DNA of 64,000 nt, from assembly GCF_042649825.1 (NCBI RefSeq), contig NZ_JBHSAB010000004.1, positions 186,001-250,000 on the forward strand, written 5' to 3'. Shown here one piece after another: positions 41,907 to 50,870 of the stretch. The position numbers were made by a program, and so were the translations under genes. Every line of letters starts with the position of its first letter. Positions within the stretch are counted from its first letter, which is position 1. The DNA comes from Legionella_C dresdenensis. GTDB taxonomy: Bacteria; Pseudomonadota; Gammaproteobacteria; Legionellales; Legionellaceae. The notes under the pieces were generated by a model. That model saw nothing but the letters and a program-made list of their open reading frames with translations. It did not search any database and had not been told where the DNA came from.

Positions 41907-44198
41907 ATGTTAAAGACTTTAAAACGAATAGTACAGGATGTAACAACTGCAAGTCACTTAAGTGAAGCATTGGCTATTCTTGTTCAGCGCGTGCGGAAAG
42001 CCGTCAGCGCTGACGCTGTCTCTGTGTTTTTGATTGATAACAAAAATGCGGAATACGTTCTGATTGCAACCGATGGTCTGAATAAAAAAGCTGAATCCCG
42101 GGTACGAGTCGGGCTAGATAGCGGAATTATCGGTCTGGTAGGCCGGCGTGAAGAGCCGATTAATGTCGAGAATGCGCCAAACCATCCTGATTTCCATCAA
42201 AATCCTCTGATTGGGGAAGAACATCTAAAAGCATTTCTCGGTGTTCCGATTATCCAGCACCGTAAACTCTATGGCGTTCTCATTGTTCAACAGGCGGAAT
42301 TACGGCGTTTTGATGATGCTGAAGAAGCATTCCTGATTACCTTGGCCGCCCAGTTGGGCGGCATTATCGCCCAGGCTGAAGCAACCGGCGAGCTGGCGCA
42401 GTTAACTCAGCCGCAACCGGCCGGAGACCAAAAAACCAGTCTGCCGCAGACCTCTTTTTCCGGCGTAGGAAGTACGCCAGGCGTTGGGATAGGAACAGCT
42501 ATTGTTGTTTATCCCCCGGCCGATATCGATGCAGTGCCCCGGCAATTAGTCGATGATATTGAAGCTGAGATCACAATCTTTTTTGATGCACTTCAGGCAG
42601 CACGGGAAGACATGCAGCGTCTGAGCCGACGCATGAAAGCAACGGTTGCCGAAGATGAGCATGCATTATTCGATGTATACCTGCGCATCCTTGATAAGGA
42701 TAGTCTGGGGGCGGAAGTTGAAGACATTATCCGCAAGGAAAGCCTAAGCGCCCAGGCTGCGTTGTCTGCGGTTATAAAAAAGCATGTTCACCAGTTCGAA
42801 AGCATGGAAGACGACTACTTGCGCGAACGAGCCAGTGATTTTCGTGATTTGGGCCGCCGTGTTCTGGCAGAGCTGCAGCTTTCCCAACGTCAGGAAATAG
42901 CCTATCCCAAACGAACAGTGCTTGTCGGCGATGAGATACCTGCCTCAGCTCTTGCAGAAGTTCCTGAGGGTCAGCTGGTTGGCGTTGTTTCTGCCAAGGG
43001 CGCCAATAATTCCCATGTTGCCATTCTGGCTCGTGCGTTGGGTGTTCCCACCGTTATGGGAGTGCGCGGCCTTAAACTTGAAAATCTGTCTGGACGGGCA
43101 GTAATCGTGGACGGCTTTTTTGGCCATGTTTATATTTCGCCCACCCGAACGCTACTGGCTGAATTTAAAAAGCTGGCGCAAGAAGAGTTTGAATTAAACC
43201 AGAGTCTCGTAAGCCTGCGCGACAAGCCTGCAGAAACCAGCGACAACTATCGAGTGTCGCTGCAAGTCAATACGGGTCTGGAAATGGATGCCGGTTTGTC
43301 GATGAGCGTCGGCGCCGAGGGTGTCGGACTTTATCGTTCGGAAGTGCCTTTTATGAGCCGGGATCGTTTTCCATCCGAAGATGAACAACATATTATTTAC
43401 CGCCAGATTTTAAAAGCGTTTGCTCCCCGTTATGTCACTATGAGGACCCTGGATGTCGGCGGAGACAAAGTGTTGCCTTATTTTCCCATTGAAGAGGAAA
43501 ATCCTTATCTCGGCTGGCGTGGAATTCGCGTAACACTCGATCATCCCGATGTATTCCTGATGCAAGTACGGGCTATGATGCGTGCCAGCGAGGAAATTAA
43601 TAACCTGCGTATTATGCTGCCGATGATAACCACCCTGGGTGAGGCGGACGAAGCATTATTGCTGATTAATCAGGCCTATAAAGAATTGCTGGAAGAGGGC
43701 TGTAAAATTGAAAAGCCCAAAGTCGGGGTCATGATCGAAGTGCCGGCCGCCGTTTATCTGGCCCGCGAACTGGCAAGGCGAGTAGATTTTCTGTCGGTTG
43801 GCAGTAATGATCTGACGCAATATTTGCTTGCAGTCGATCGCAATAATGCCCGGGTTGCCAATTTGTATGACGCCTTCCACCCGGCTATGCTCCGTACTTT
43901 GATTAAAGTAGTCGATGGCGGGCATTCCGCCGGTGTTGAAGTCAGTATTTGCGGTGAAATGGCAAGCGATCCGTTGGCGGTTATTTTGTTGCTGGCAATG
44001 GGATTTGATACCCTCAGCATGAATTCAGCCGCTCTGCCGCGGGTGAAATGGGTTATCCGTAATTTTTCACTGGCCAAAGCACGCAAGATTTTGGCTGATG
44101 TATTGGAAATGGAACATCCTGATGCCATCAGATTGTATCTGCAACGGGCACTGGAAGATGAGGGCCTGGGCGGACTGGTCAGGGCTGGAAAGCAGTGA
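41907..44198 (+). CDS. ptsP: PEP-protein phosphotransferase with GAF domain (PtsP, EI-Ntr)
   Basis: First enzyme of the nitrogen-related PTS, passing phosphate from PEP to NPr, 763 aa. The GAF sensor domain spans ~1-165 (FLGVPIIQHRKLYGVLIV). The phosphohistidine is in KGANNSHVAILARALGVP (~residue 370). The PEP-binding barrel has GVGLYRSEVPFM, MRTLDVGGDKVLPYF and the C-terminal ISICGEMASDP-like motif (VSICGEMASDP). It is coupled to rppH and overlaps the next gene by 4 bases. Confidence 0.97.
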   Translation: MLKTLKRIVQDVTTASHLSEALAILVQRVRKAVSADAVSVFLIDNKNAEYVLIATDGLNKKAESRVRVGLDSGIIGLVGRREEPINVENAPNHPDFHQNPLIGEEHLKAFLGVPIIQHRKLYGVLIVQQAELRRFDDAEEAFLITLAAQLGGIIAQAEATGELAQLTQPQPAGDQKTSLPQTSFSGVGSTPGVGIGTAIVVYPPADIDAVPRQLVDDIEAEITIFFDALQAAREDMQRLSRRMKATVAEDEHALFDVYLRILDKDSLGAEVEDIIRKESLSAQAALSAVIKKHVHQFESMEDDYLRERASDFRDLGRRVLAELQLSQRQEIAYPKRTVLVGDEIPASALAEVPEGQLVGVVSAKGANNSHVAILARALGVPTVMGVRGLKLENLSGRAVIVDGFFGHVYISPTRTLLAEFKKLAQEEFELNQSLVSLRDKPAETSDNYRVSLQVNTGLEMDAGLSMSVGAEGVGLYRSEVPFMSRDRFPSEDEQHIIYRQILKAFAPRYVTMRTLDVGGDKVLPYFPIEEENPYLGWRGIRVTLDHPDVFLMQVRAMMRASEEINNLRIMLPMITTLGEADEALLLINQAYKELLEEGCKIEKPKVGVMIEVPAAVYLARELARRVDFLSVGSNDLTQYLLAVDRNNARVANLYDAFHPAMLRTLIKVVDGGHSAGVEVSICGEMASDPLAVILLLAMGFDTLSMNSAALPRVKWVIRNFSLAKARKILADVLEMEHPDAIRLYLQRALEDEGLGGLVRAGKQ

Positions 44199-45004
44199 TT
44201 TCATCGTCAATTGTTTTATGTATTATTGCTTATGGATTAACCGGTGTTGTTGCCGGGTTGATGTCTGGATTACTGGGATTGGGCGGCGGGCTTGTAGTCG
44301 TGCCGGCGCTGGCAACGGTTTTTAAATATTCCCATGTTGTTCCGGAAGCGCTGGCCATGCAGGCGGCTTCAGGCACTTCGCTGGCTATTATGGTACTAAC
44401 CTCAAAGGCTTCGATTAGTGCACATTACAAATTAGGGAATATTTTATGGCATGTGTATCGCCGCCTGGCTCCAGGTATCGTTATCGGCACAATAGCGGGC
44501 GCGTTACTGGCTGATAGTATTTCAACTGGTTGGCTGAAATGGATTTTTGCGGTCTTTCTTTTAGCCGTAGCATTTAAAATGGCATTTACCGATACCGTTA
44601 AACTTACGCATGAATTTCCACGGCAATGGATTAACAATCTGATGGCGATGGTTATTGGCTCAGTTTCGGGATTACTTGGGGTTGGCGGCGGAACGTTGGT
44701 TATTCCCTACCTGTCCTATTGCGGTGTTACGATGCATGAAATTGCTGCTGTGTCTGCGCTGTGTACACTGACTGTCGCGGTAATCGGCAGCCTGATGTTT
44801 GCAATTACCGGCGCCAACGAAGCCGGGTTGCCGGCTTATGCAACCGGTTATATTTATTGGCCTGCGGTAATTGCTGTTGCAATTCCGAGTGTTCTGACGG
44901 CGCCTGTTGGCGTCAGGCTGACATACAGGCTGCCAGTAAAGCAGCTGACTTATGGTTTCATCGTGATATTGGTTATTACTGCAATTAATTTGTTATTTAT
45001 ATAA
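44195..45004 (+). CDS. TSUP family transporter (TauE/SafE)
   Basis: Membrane protein of 269 aa with ~8 hydrophobic segments arranged as two repeats. Each repeat carries the family's glycine motif: GLMSGLLGLGGGLVVVPAL near the N-terminus and GSVSGLLGVGGGTLVIPYL in the second half. TSUP proteins export or import organosulfur or small anions; the substrate is unknown. It starts with GTG overlapping the ptsP stop and is followed 10 bases later by lgt. Confidence 0.92.
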   Translation: MISSSIVLCIIAYGLTGVVAGLMSGLLGLGGGLVVVPALATVFKYSHVVPEALAMQAASGTSLAIMVLTSKASISAHYKLGNILWHVYRRLAPGIVIGTIAGALLADSISTGWLKWIFAVFLLAVAFKMAFTDTVKLTHEFPRQWINNLMAMVIGSVSGLLGVGGGTLVIPYLSYCGVTMHEIAAVSALCTLTVAVIGSLMFAITGANEAGLPAYATGYIYWPAVIAVAIPSVLTAPVGVRLTYRLPVKQLTYGFIVILVITAINLLFI

Positions 45005-45014
45005 AGGCTGACTT

Positions 45015-45785
45015 ATGCTGACATTCCCTGTTATTGAACCGGTCGCTTTTACTTTGGGACCGCTTAAAGTTCACTGGTACGGATTAATGTATTTATTTGG
45101 CTTTGTTGCCGCCTGGGGGCTTGCCCAATGGCGTGCGCGTCACTATAAGCTGAATTGGAATTCAAACCAGATTGGCGATTTGATTTTTTATGCCGCGCTT
45201 GGCGTGATTCTTGGTGGACGTATCGGCTATATGCTGTTTTATAATTTCCCTCGCCTGGCTCACGATCCGCTGTCGTTGTTCAGATTATGGGAAGGGGGAA
45301 TGTCTTTCCATGGCGGTTTGCTTGGAGTTATTGTTGCCCTGATTATTTTTGCCCGCAAAGAGAAACGTTCGTTCTGGGAAATATCCGATTTTGTCGCGCC
45401 GTTAGTACCGTTAGGGCTGGCTGCCGGCCGGATTGGTAATTTTATTAATGGCGAGTTATGGGGCCGGGTAACGGATGTTCCCTGGGCTATGATTTTTCCA
45501 AATTCTGATGGCCAACCGCGTCATCCTTCCCAACTTTATGAGTTTGGGTTGGAAGGGGTAGTGTTATTTATTGTGGTTTGGTGGTATGCTGCCAAGCCCC
45601 GGCCTGCTGGCTGTGTGTCCGCAATTTTTCTGATAGTTTACTCATTATGCCGGATTGTGGTGGAATTTTTCCGTGAGCCTGATCTGCAAATTGGTTATCT
45701 CGCGTTTAACTGGCTGACCATGGGGCAGCTGTTGTCGCTGCCAATGCTGGCTGGCGGTTTATGGTTATGGTGGAAAAAACGATGA
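45015..45785 (+). CDS. lgt: Prolipoprotein diacylglyceryl transferase
   Basis: Inner-membrane enzyme adding diacylglycerol to the lipobox Cys of prelipoproteins, 256 aa, ~7 TM helices. Signatures: GGRIGYMLFYN, GMSFHGGLLGVI (the H-GG-L-G motif) and GLAAGRIGNFINGELWGR. It overlaps thyA by 4 bases (ATGA), the conserved lgt-thyA pair. Confidence 0.97.
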   Translation: MLTFPVIEPVAFTLGPLKVHWYGLMYLFGFVAAWGLAQWRARHYKLNWNSNQIGDLIFYAALGVILGGRIGYMLFYNFPRLAHDPLSLFRLWEGGMSFHGGLLGVIVALIIFARKEKRSFWEISDFVAPLVPLGLAAGRIGNFINGELWGRVTDVPWAMIFPNSDGQPRHPSQLYEFGLEGVVLFIVVWWYAAKPRPAGCVSAIFLIVYSLCRIVVEFFREPDLQIGYLAFNWLTMGQLLSLPMLAGGLWLWWKKR

Positions 45786-46576
45786 AAACGTATTTAGCGT
45801 TGTTACAGCATATTCTGGATAACGGTTTTAAGAAGGCCGATCGCACAGGAACTGGTACACTCTCTGTATTTGGCTACCAGATGCGGTTTAATCTGGCTGA
45901 CGGTTTCCCGTTAGTCACTACGAAAAAATTACATACTCGCAGTATCGTGCATGAGTTATTATGGTTTTTAAACGGCGATACCAATATTGGCTATCTGAAT
46001 GATAATAAAGTAACCATTTGGGATGAATGGGCCGATGAGAATGGCAATTTGGGACCAGTTTATGGTAAGCAATGGCGAGCCTGGGCTGCCGCTGATGGCC
46101 GGATTATTGATCAATTCACTGATGTGATTGAGCAGATAAAGACTAATCCGGATTCAAGACGGCTAATTGTTAGCGCGTGGAACGTCGGCGAGCTTGATAA
46201 AATGGCATTAATGCCTTGTCATGCCCTGTTTCAGTTTTATGTCGCAGGCGGCAAATTATCGTGTCAGTTATACCAGCGCTCAGCGGATGTCTTTTTGGGT
46301 GTGCCGTTTAATATTGCTTCTTATGCGTTACTGACGCATATGGTTGCCCAGCAGTGCAATCTTGAGGTCGGTGAGTTTGTCTGGTCTGGCGGTGATTGCC
46401 ATCTCTATCTGAATCATTTGGAACAAGCACGTACTCAGTTAGAACGTGAGCCTATGCCGTTGCCTGAGCTGTTGATTAAGCGCAAACCGACATCGTTGTT
46501 TGATTACCAGTTTGACGATTTTGAATTTCTTAATTACCAGTCGCATCCAACGATTAAGGCGCCGATAGCCGTGTAG
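45782..46576 (+). CDS. thyA: Thymidylate synthase ThyA
   Basis: Methylates dUMP to dTMP with methylene-tetrahydrofolate. From the ATG at 45782 it is 264 aa, the same as E. coli ThyA. Signatures: KKADRTGTGTLSVFG at the N-terminus, the catalytic Cys in ALMPCHALFQFYV (~146), QLYQRSADVFLGVPFNI, and the C-terminal IKAPIAV. The frame is open further upstream inside lgt, but family length fixes this start. It is the last gene of the rppH-ptsP-TSUP-lgt-thyA operon. Confidence 0.98.
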   Translation: MKTYLALLQHILDNGFKKADRTGTGTLSVFGYQMRFNLADGFPLVTTKKLHTRSIVHELLWFLNGDTNIGYLNDNKVTIWDEWADENGNLGPVYGKQWRAWAAADGRIIDQFTDVIEQIKTNPDSRRLIVSAWNVGELDKMALMPCHALFQFYVAGGKLSCQLYQRSADVFLGVPFNIASYALLTHMVAQQCNLEVGEFVWSGGDCHLYLNHLEQARTQLEREPMPLPELLIKRKPTSLFDYQFDDFEFLNYQSHPTIKAPIAV

Positions 46577-46594
46577 TGAAGGAAATTGTACAAT

Positions 46595-46682
46595 CGTTCG
46601 GGTTGAGGAAGTGCGAAGCACTGTCTCGAAGCCGTGGCATTATGCTTCGCACGCTATAGCAAGGCTTCCTCAGTCCGGACGA
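46595..46682. repeat. ~88-bp element with inverted termini
   Basis: CGTTCGGGTTGAGGAAGTGCGA at the left pairs with GCAAGGCTTCCTCAGTCCGGACG at the right, with inner GTGCGAAGCA / TGCTTCGCAC arms. It is a MITE-like palindromic repeat, distinct from the other families here, between the convergent thyA and cbpM. Confidence 0.65.
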
Positions 46683-46692
46683 GTTGCGATTA

Positions 46693-46974
46693 TCACAACC
46701 GATTACGCAACCTTTCAATCTCTGCAAGCAATTCAAGCACCAATCCCGCGCCGGCAAGATTAATACCCAGATCTTTATTTAAACGCAAGACTGTACGAAT
46801 GCGACAGACAGCATCACTGTCAAAAAGCAGTTCATTCTGTTCATTCATTTTAGCAGAAACAATACCCTCATCAACAATGGCAATAATTGTTTCTTCGCTG
46901 ACGCCAAACGAATCAGTAATCTCATGCAATGATAATTGAAACCATTGCTCGGTAATATATTCTTTATTTGCCAT
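46693..46974 (-). CDS. cbpM: Chaperone modulator CbpM
   Basis: MerR-like helix-turn-helix protein that inhibits CbpA. The ATG at 46974 (GGGAG upstream) gives 93 aa; a frame-extending ATG at 46995 lies inside cbpA. Features: QWFQLSLHEITDSFGVSEETIIAIVDEG (partly cited: SLHEITDSFGVSEE), then ADAVCRIRTVLRLNKDLGINL-type helix and a C-terminal leucine-rich helix. It overlaps the upstream cbpA end by 11 bases. Confidence 0.9.
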   Translation of the reverse strand: MANKEYITEQWFQLSLHEITDSFGVSEETIIAIVDEGIVSAKMNEQNELLFDSDAVCRIRTVLRLNKDLGINLAGAGLVLELLAEIERLRNRL

Positions 46975-47905
46975 GACCGACTCCCAATTTTTCACGCGGA
47001 TTGAAGGTTACAGTCTTAGCCATCTGCTCGTACAAGTGGTTTAACTGCTCATTGCTTTCCGGGGGGATAACAATTTGTAAGGTGATAATCTGATCGCCGG
47101 CAGGCGAGCCGGGCAGACCTCGTCCTTTCAGGCGCATTTGTTTGCCGGCCTGTGACAGCGGTGGAATTTTGAGATTAACTTTACCGCCCAGTGTTGGTGC
47201 CTGGATAGTTGTACCCAGTGCCGCTTCCCATGGCGTAACAGGTACTTGCAGCAGAATGTCTTTATTGTTCAGGTTAAACAAAGCGTGCGGTAAAATGTTG
47301 ACCTGGATGTAAAGGTCGCCTGCTTTACCGCCGCCTTTTTCGCCTTGGCCCTTTAAGCGAAATTGCTGTTTATCGGCAATACCTTTGGGAATTTTGACTT
47401 TGATTGTCCGTTGCCGGTATTCGACATAACCTTCGGGGTTAACGACAGGCTCCTGCAGTTGTAACGTTTTTTCTGCGCCGTGAAAACTATCCTCCAGGGT
47501 GATATCGAGGCTGGCATGGACATCTTGTCCCTGATCAAAATTTTCGTAAAAATGAGACTGTCTTTGTTGTCGTTTCTGCCCGAATATACTATTGATAAAT
47601 TCTTCAAAATCAGCGGAGGATTGGCCTGAGCCTTGTTGATAATGATATTGCTGTTGGCCTTGCCCCGGGCGTTGCTGACCTTGTTGTTGCCAGTATTGGC
47701 CGAATTGATCGTACTTGGCTCTTTTTTCAGGATCTCTCAGAACCTCATACGCTTCACCCAATTCTTTAAATTTATTTTCAGCATCAGCTTCTTTGCTGAC
47801 ATCAGGGTGGTACTTGCGGGCAAGTTTGCGGTAAGTGCGCTTGATGTCATCCTGGCTGGCATTACGCTCAAGCCCCATGATTTTATAATAATCTTTATAT
47901 TCCAT
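46964..47905 (-). CDS. cbpA: DnaJ-class co-chaperone CbpA
   Basis: J-domain protein of 313 aa, a co-chaperone of DnaK and nucleoid-associated in E. coli. The J domain (1-70) has ARKYHPDVSKE with the HPD triad and a CbpA-type start (YKDYYKIMGLERNASQDDIK, first residues after Met-Glu). A Gln/Gly-rich linker (QQQGQQRPGQGQQQYHYQQ) at ~90-115 is unusually long. No zinc-finger cysteines, so it is type II. The C-terminal substrate domain includes LKGQGEKGGGKAGDLY and LKGRGLPGSPAGD. It pairs with cbpM. Confidence 0.95.
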   Translation of the reverse strand: MEYKDYYKIMGLERNASQDDIKRTYRKLARKYHPDVSKEADAENKFKELGEAYEVLRDPEKRAKYDQFGQYWQQQGQQRPGQGQQQYHYQQGSGQSSADFEEFINSIFGQKRQQRQSHFYENFDQGQDVHASLDITLEDSFHGAEKTLQLQEPVVNPEGYVEYRQRTIKVKIPKGIADKQQFRLKGQGEKGGGKAGDLYIQVNILPHALFNLNNKDILLQVPVTPWEAALGTTIQAPTLGGKVNLKIPPLSQAGKQMRLKGRGLPGSPAGDQIITLQIVIPPESNEQLNHLYEQMAKTVTFNPREKLGVGHGK

Positions 47906-48057
47906 AATTACCGTCTACTAATTCTGATTTATTAAATACTAGCCTAATTAACAGGCGTGCTCAATCTTGCTGGGGGGCTTGTTTGCTAATTAAGCAATTT
48001 ATTAAATACAACGCAAGTGATAAGTGAGTAGCGTGCTGAAGAATCTAGTTATCTCCT

Positions 48058-48843
48058 CTATGAGCCTCGATTGCTACAGCTATGAGTGGCAAAAGGTATA
48101 GTAAAGGTACAAATTGCATAAACTAAATCGATTGCAAAATAATATTCGCCTGAATCATGTTTTTTAACCAAGTCTTGATACCATTGATGTAACTCCGAAT
48201 CAGGAAAATGTCCCTTTCCAGCATCCATCAGCATGTCTGCCATTAAAAAGCCATAATTATCATCTATAAATTTCGTTTCAAATAACCGCCATGTTTCACA
48301 GTGATAATGTGCGTTAAATATACTTTGAGACAATAACCCAGGAATTTTTCTACCCATCTGCCCATCAGAATACTTTTGCCATTGTTGTTGGGTATCCGAG
48401 AAATGATGCACTAATTGACGAGTAAGATTTTTAAAGTGACTGTTGTATAATGCTGAATCAAAGTCATGATGAGAAAGAATAAAAATGGAATGGCTCTTAA
48501 GCAACTTACTAAAATTATTGATAAAAGTAAGCTTATCATCAATACATTCTAAAACATTATGACATATGATTTTATCAAATTTTAAATGTTCTAATTCCTG
48601 AGGTGTGGATACCAGTTTTGGGATAACTAATTGTTGATCAATTAAATTCTTAAAACGGTTGTTAACCTTTTCAATCATTTTTGGCTCTGCATCAACCGCA
48701 TAAATAACGTTTGGTTTCTGGTTTTTTTTAAGCAAAATATCAATAAAATCGCCATCACCACAGCCGTAATCTAATATAGATTTATCTTCATAATTCCCAA
48801 GTAAATCAATTAACTTTTGTTTATGGTAGATGACTTTTTTCAT
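48058..48843 (-). CDS. SAM-dependent methyltransferase
   Basis: Class I methyltransferase of 261 aa: motif I SILDYGCGDGDFIDIL (~18-33), acidic motif II YAVDAEPKMIEKV (~48-60), and KIICHNVLECIDD (~92-104) as motif IV/post. The substrate is not deducible; the C-terminal half is specific. The gene is AT-rich compared with cbpA and nfi, which suggests transfer. It stands alone in the window and has no cognate operon partner. Confidence 0.8.
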   Translation of the reverse strand: MKKVIYHKQKLIDLLGNYEDKSILDYGCGDGDFIDILLKKNQKPNVIYAVDAEPKMIEKVNNRFKNLIDQQLVIPKLVSTPQELEHLKFDKIICHNVLECIDDKLTFINNFSKLLKSHSIFILSHHDFDSALYNSHFKNLTRQLVHHFSDTQQQWQKYSDGQMGRKIPGLLSQSIFNAHYHCETWRLFETKFIDDNYGFLMADMLMDAGKGHFPDSELHQWYQDLVKKHDSGEYYFAIDLVYAICTFTIPFATHSCSNRGS

Positions 48844-49040
48844 AAATCCTCTTATTTAACAATTTATTTAATTAGGCCTTACTGAGAAGATCCCGATGGC
48901 TGATTAATAATAATTTGACAAATAAATTTTGACAATTGAGTCACTAATAATTTACATTTATATGTCAAGCAATTTTTGCACAAACAGGGTTGTTTGATAA
49001 CAAAAACAAAAATAACATTTTTTGCTGTAAGGAGCCTATT

Positions 49041-49211
49041 ATGAGCCTGTTAGGACTGATATTATTAATCGTAATCCTGTTTGCAGTATTGCCTACCTGG
49101 CCTTACAGTCGTGAGTGGGGATATAGGCCCGTGAGCATTGTCAGTGTCATATTGCTGGTATTGATTGTACTTTTGTTGACTCGTAGCGGCGGCGCACCTA
49201 TCTTGCCGTAG
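49041..49211 (+). CDS. Small membrane protein, DUF3309 family
   Basis: 56 aa starting MSLLGLILLIVILFAVLP with a strong site (AAGGAGCCTATT) before the ATG at 49041. Two hydrophobic helices flank the conserved centre LPTWPYSREWGYRP, diagnostic of DUF3309. The function is unknown; relatives are often stress-associated. The upstream frame to 48990 has no ribosome binding site. It is followed by a strong hairpin. Confidence 0.88.
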   Translation: MSLLGLILLIVILFAVLPTWPYSREWGYRPVSIVSVILLVLIVLLLTRSGGAPILP

Positions 49212-49223
49212 AACTCTGCCAGA

Positions 49224-49265
49224 TTGTGCCTGCGTATTGCGGCCTGGCGCAATACATAGGCACAA
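49224..49265. terminator. Long hairpin between DUF3309 gene and nfi
   Basis: TTGTGCCTGCGTATTGCG pairs with GCGCAATACATAGGCACAA around a short loop; the stem is ~18 bp with one mismatch. It is a likely bidirectional terminator between convergent genes. Confidence 0.6.
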
Positions 49266-49270
49266 GCTTC

Positions 49271-49978
49271 TTAAATGTTAATTTCGGCCAAAATTTCCTT
49301 CTTAAATTCTCCGGCCAGGCGGTCAGCGAGCCGTGTTGTTTCCGGTAATCGGAAGCGCGGGCTTAATTGTAAAATAATATGCTGTGCGGTAGGCAATGAC
49401 ACGCCATGACCAATTGAGAGATATACCGGTTTGACGTTCACGCGCGTTCTTAACACCATACCGATAACACTTTTTTTATTATCATAGAGCCAGCTGAATG
49501 CGCCACGCTGATTTGGTGGTTCCTCGGCAAATCCATAAAGCCTGCTTTTGCCGCAGCCTATCGTCGGAATGTTATGCAATAATCCCAAATGGCAGGCAAT
49601 GCCAAAGCGCCGCGGATGGGCAATACCTTGGCCGTCGCATACAATTAAATCCGGTTTATGTTCCAGTTGTTCAAGCGCTTTGCTGATTGCCGGTACTTCC
49701 CGAAATGATAAAAAACCGGACCGATACGGAATTTCAATGGTACTGATTGCAGTTTTTATCTCGACCGGTTGTAGCGTTTTGGCATCGAGTACAACAGCGG
49801 CGCTGAAAGCACGGTTACTAGGATAATCGTAAGCAATATCAACCCCTGCAATCAATGCGGGAGTTGTGATTTTATCCTGTTGTTCGACGTAGCCTGCCCA
49901 TTTTCGTTGGCATTGGATGGCAAGCGTCACATTAAATTCGTTATTAATTACCAATTCAGGAGGATTAGTAAAAATCAT
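49271..49978 (-). CDS. nfi: Endonuclease V (Nfi)
   Basis: Cuts the second phosphodiester 3' of deoxyinosine and other deaminated bases, 235 aa. Signatures: LIAGVDIAYDYP (first catalytic Asp, ~44-55), YRSGFLSFREVPAI (~83-96), and LIVCDGQGIAHPRRFGIA (~114-131, with the second Asp), followed by CHLGLL. Length and motif order are normal. It is monocistronic and divergent from the 58-aa zinc-ribbon gene. Confidence 0.95.
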   Translation of the reverse strand: MIFTNPPELVINNEFNVTLAIQCQRKWAGYVEQQDKITTPALIAGVDIAYDYPSNRAFSAAVVLDAKTLQPVEIKTAISTIEIPYRSGFLSFREVPAISKALEQLEHKPDLIVCDGQGIAHPRRFGIACHLGLLHNIPTIGCGKSRLYGFAEEPPNQRGAFSWLYDNKKSVIGMVLRTRVNVKPVYLSIGHGVSLPTAQHIILQLSPRFRLPETTRLADRLAGEFKKEILAEINI

Positions 49979-50050
49979 ATTATTTCCCCTTAATCGTGCT
50001 ATGCTATTTCTTATCTACTACTAATGCATAACATGATGCAAGGAATTTTT

Positions 50051-50227
50051 ATGACTTTTATTCAGTCCTGCGATATTTGCGGCGCTAAAATCGAGATTGA
50101 AGATAGTGATGATCTGGAGCCAAGTTATGATCCGCTGGCCGCCGGTGAAGAAGAGGATTTTCAGGATGTAAGCCTGTGTGAAAACTGCTCAAATAATATT
50201 ATTTTGACGTCATCAAAGCACGCCTGA
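50051..50227 (+). CDS. Small zinc-ribbon-like protein, 58 aa
   Basis: The ATG at 50051 has AAGGAA upstream; an ATG at 50024 in frame lacks a site. The sequence has two CxxC pairs, SCDICGAK (residues ~6-13) and CENCSNN (~43-49), with an acidic linker (IEDSDDLEPSYDPLAAGEEED). This probably binds one zinc. No specific family is recognised. Confidence 0.65.
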   Translation: MTFIQSCDICGAKIEIEDSDDLEPSYDPLAAGEEEDFQDVSLCENCSNNIILTSSKHA

Positions 50228-50231
50228 ACAA

Positions 50232-50254
50232 TCCGGCCAGTTTCTCCGGCCGGA
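50232..50254. terminator. Hairpin between convergent small genes
   Basis: TCCGGCC-agtttctcc-GGCCGGA, a 7-bp GC stem just after the 58-aa gene. Confidence 0.45.
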
Positions 50255-50277
50255 ATAGTTGGTTGTTGAGTACGGAA

Positions 50278-50673
50278 TCAGGCAACAAAATTGATGGTGT
50301 AAGAGTAAGTCTTATAACCATCATAAGTCATGCCGGCAAATCTCATATAACCGTTACAACTGGCTTCAACAGTAGGATGACTCATATAGGGGCCGTCAGT
50401 AATATCCAGCACGCAAGAGCCCCATAATGGATGGGTAAATGTCACATGCCCGTGCCCTTTGCGGCAATCTTCACCATCTTCAATAATAAAACTGCGCGGA
50501 CCTACAGGATACAATAGGATATCGCCGTCACTTAAGAAGCTGTATATGTAGACATTTGCATCGGTAGAATTACCCAAGTGAAAAAAATCTTTATAACCGC
50601 ACAATGTTTCGTTAGCAAATGAGGAGCCGGCAGCGGAACTGATTAATAAACCTAATATTATTTTTTTAAACAT
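50278..50673 (-). CDS. Unknown secreted protein, 131 aa
   Basis: A clear Sec signal peptide (MFKKIILGLLISSAAGSSFA, cleavage after SFA) is followed by a ~111-residue mature domain. The mature part has four cysteines (LCGY, DCRK, GSCVLD, ASCNGY) likely forming two disulfides, and a beta-rich pattern with Gly/Tyr. No family is recognised. It is periplasmic or exported. The AT-rich 200-base gap upstream shows nothing else. Confidence 0.75.
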   Translation of the reverse strand: MFKKIILGLLISSAAGSSFANETLCGYKDFFHLGNSTDANVYIYSFLSDGDILLYPVGPRSFIIEDGEDCRKGHGHVTFTHPLWGSCVLDITDGPYMSHPTVEASCNGYMRFAGMTYDGYKTYSYTINFVA

Positions 50674-50870
50674 AGTACTGTCCTATTTTTTTAACAACCA
50701 AGCGCGATTATAACGTTCTTTTTTGAAATTGAATATAAAAATTGATTTATTATTATTAAATCTGAGTATCTAAAACCCATAAAATAAGCCATAAACCAGA
50801 CTTTTCACTTAATCTGATTTATGGAAGCAGCTTTATATGGAATATTAATAGACACTAGCATGCAAATTTT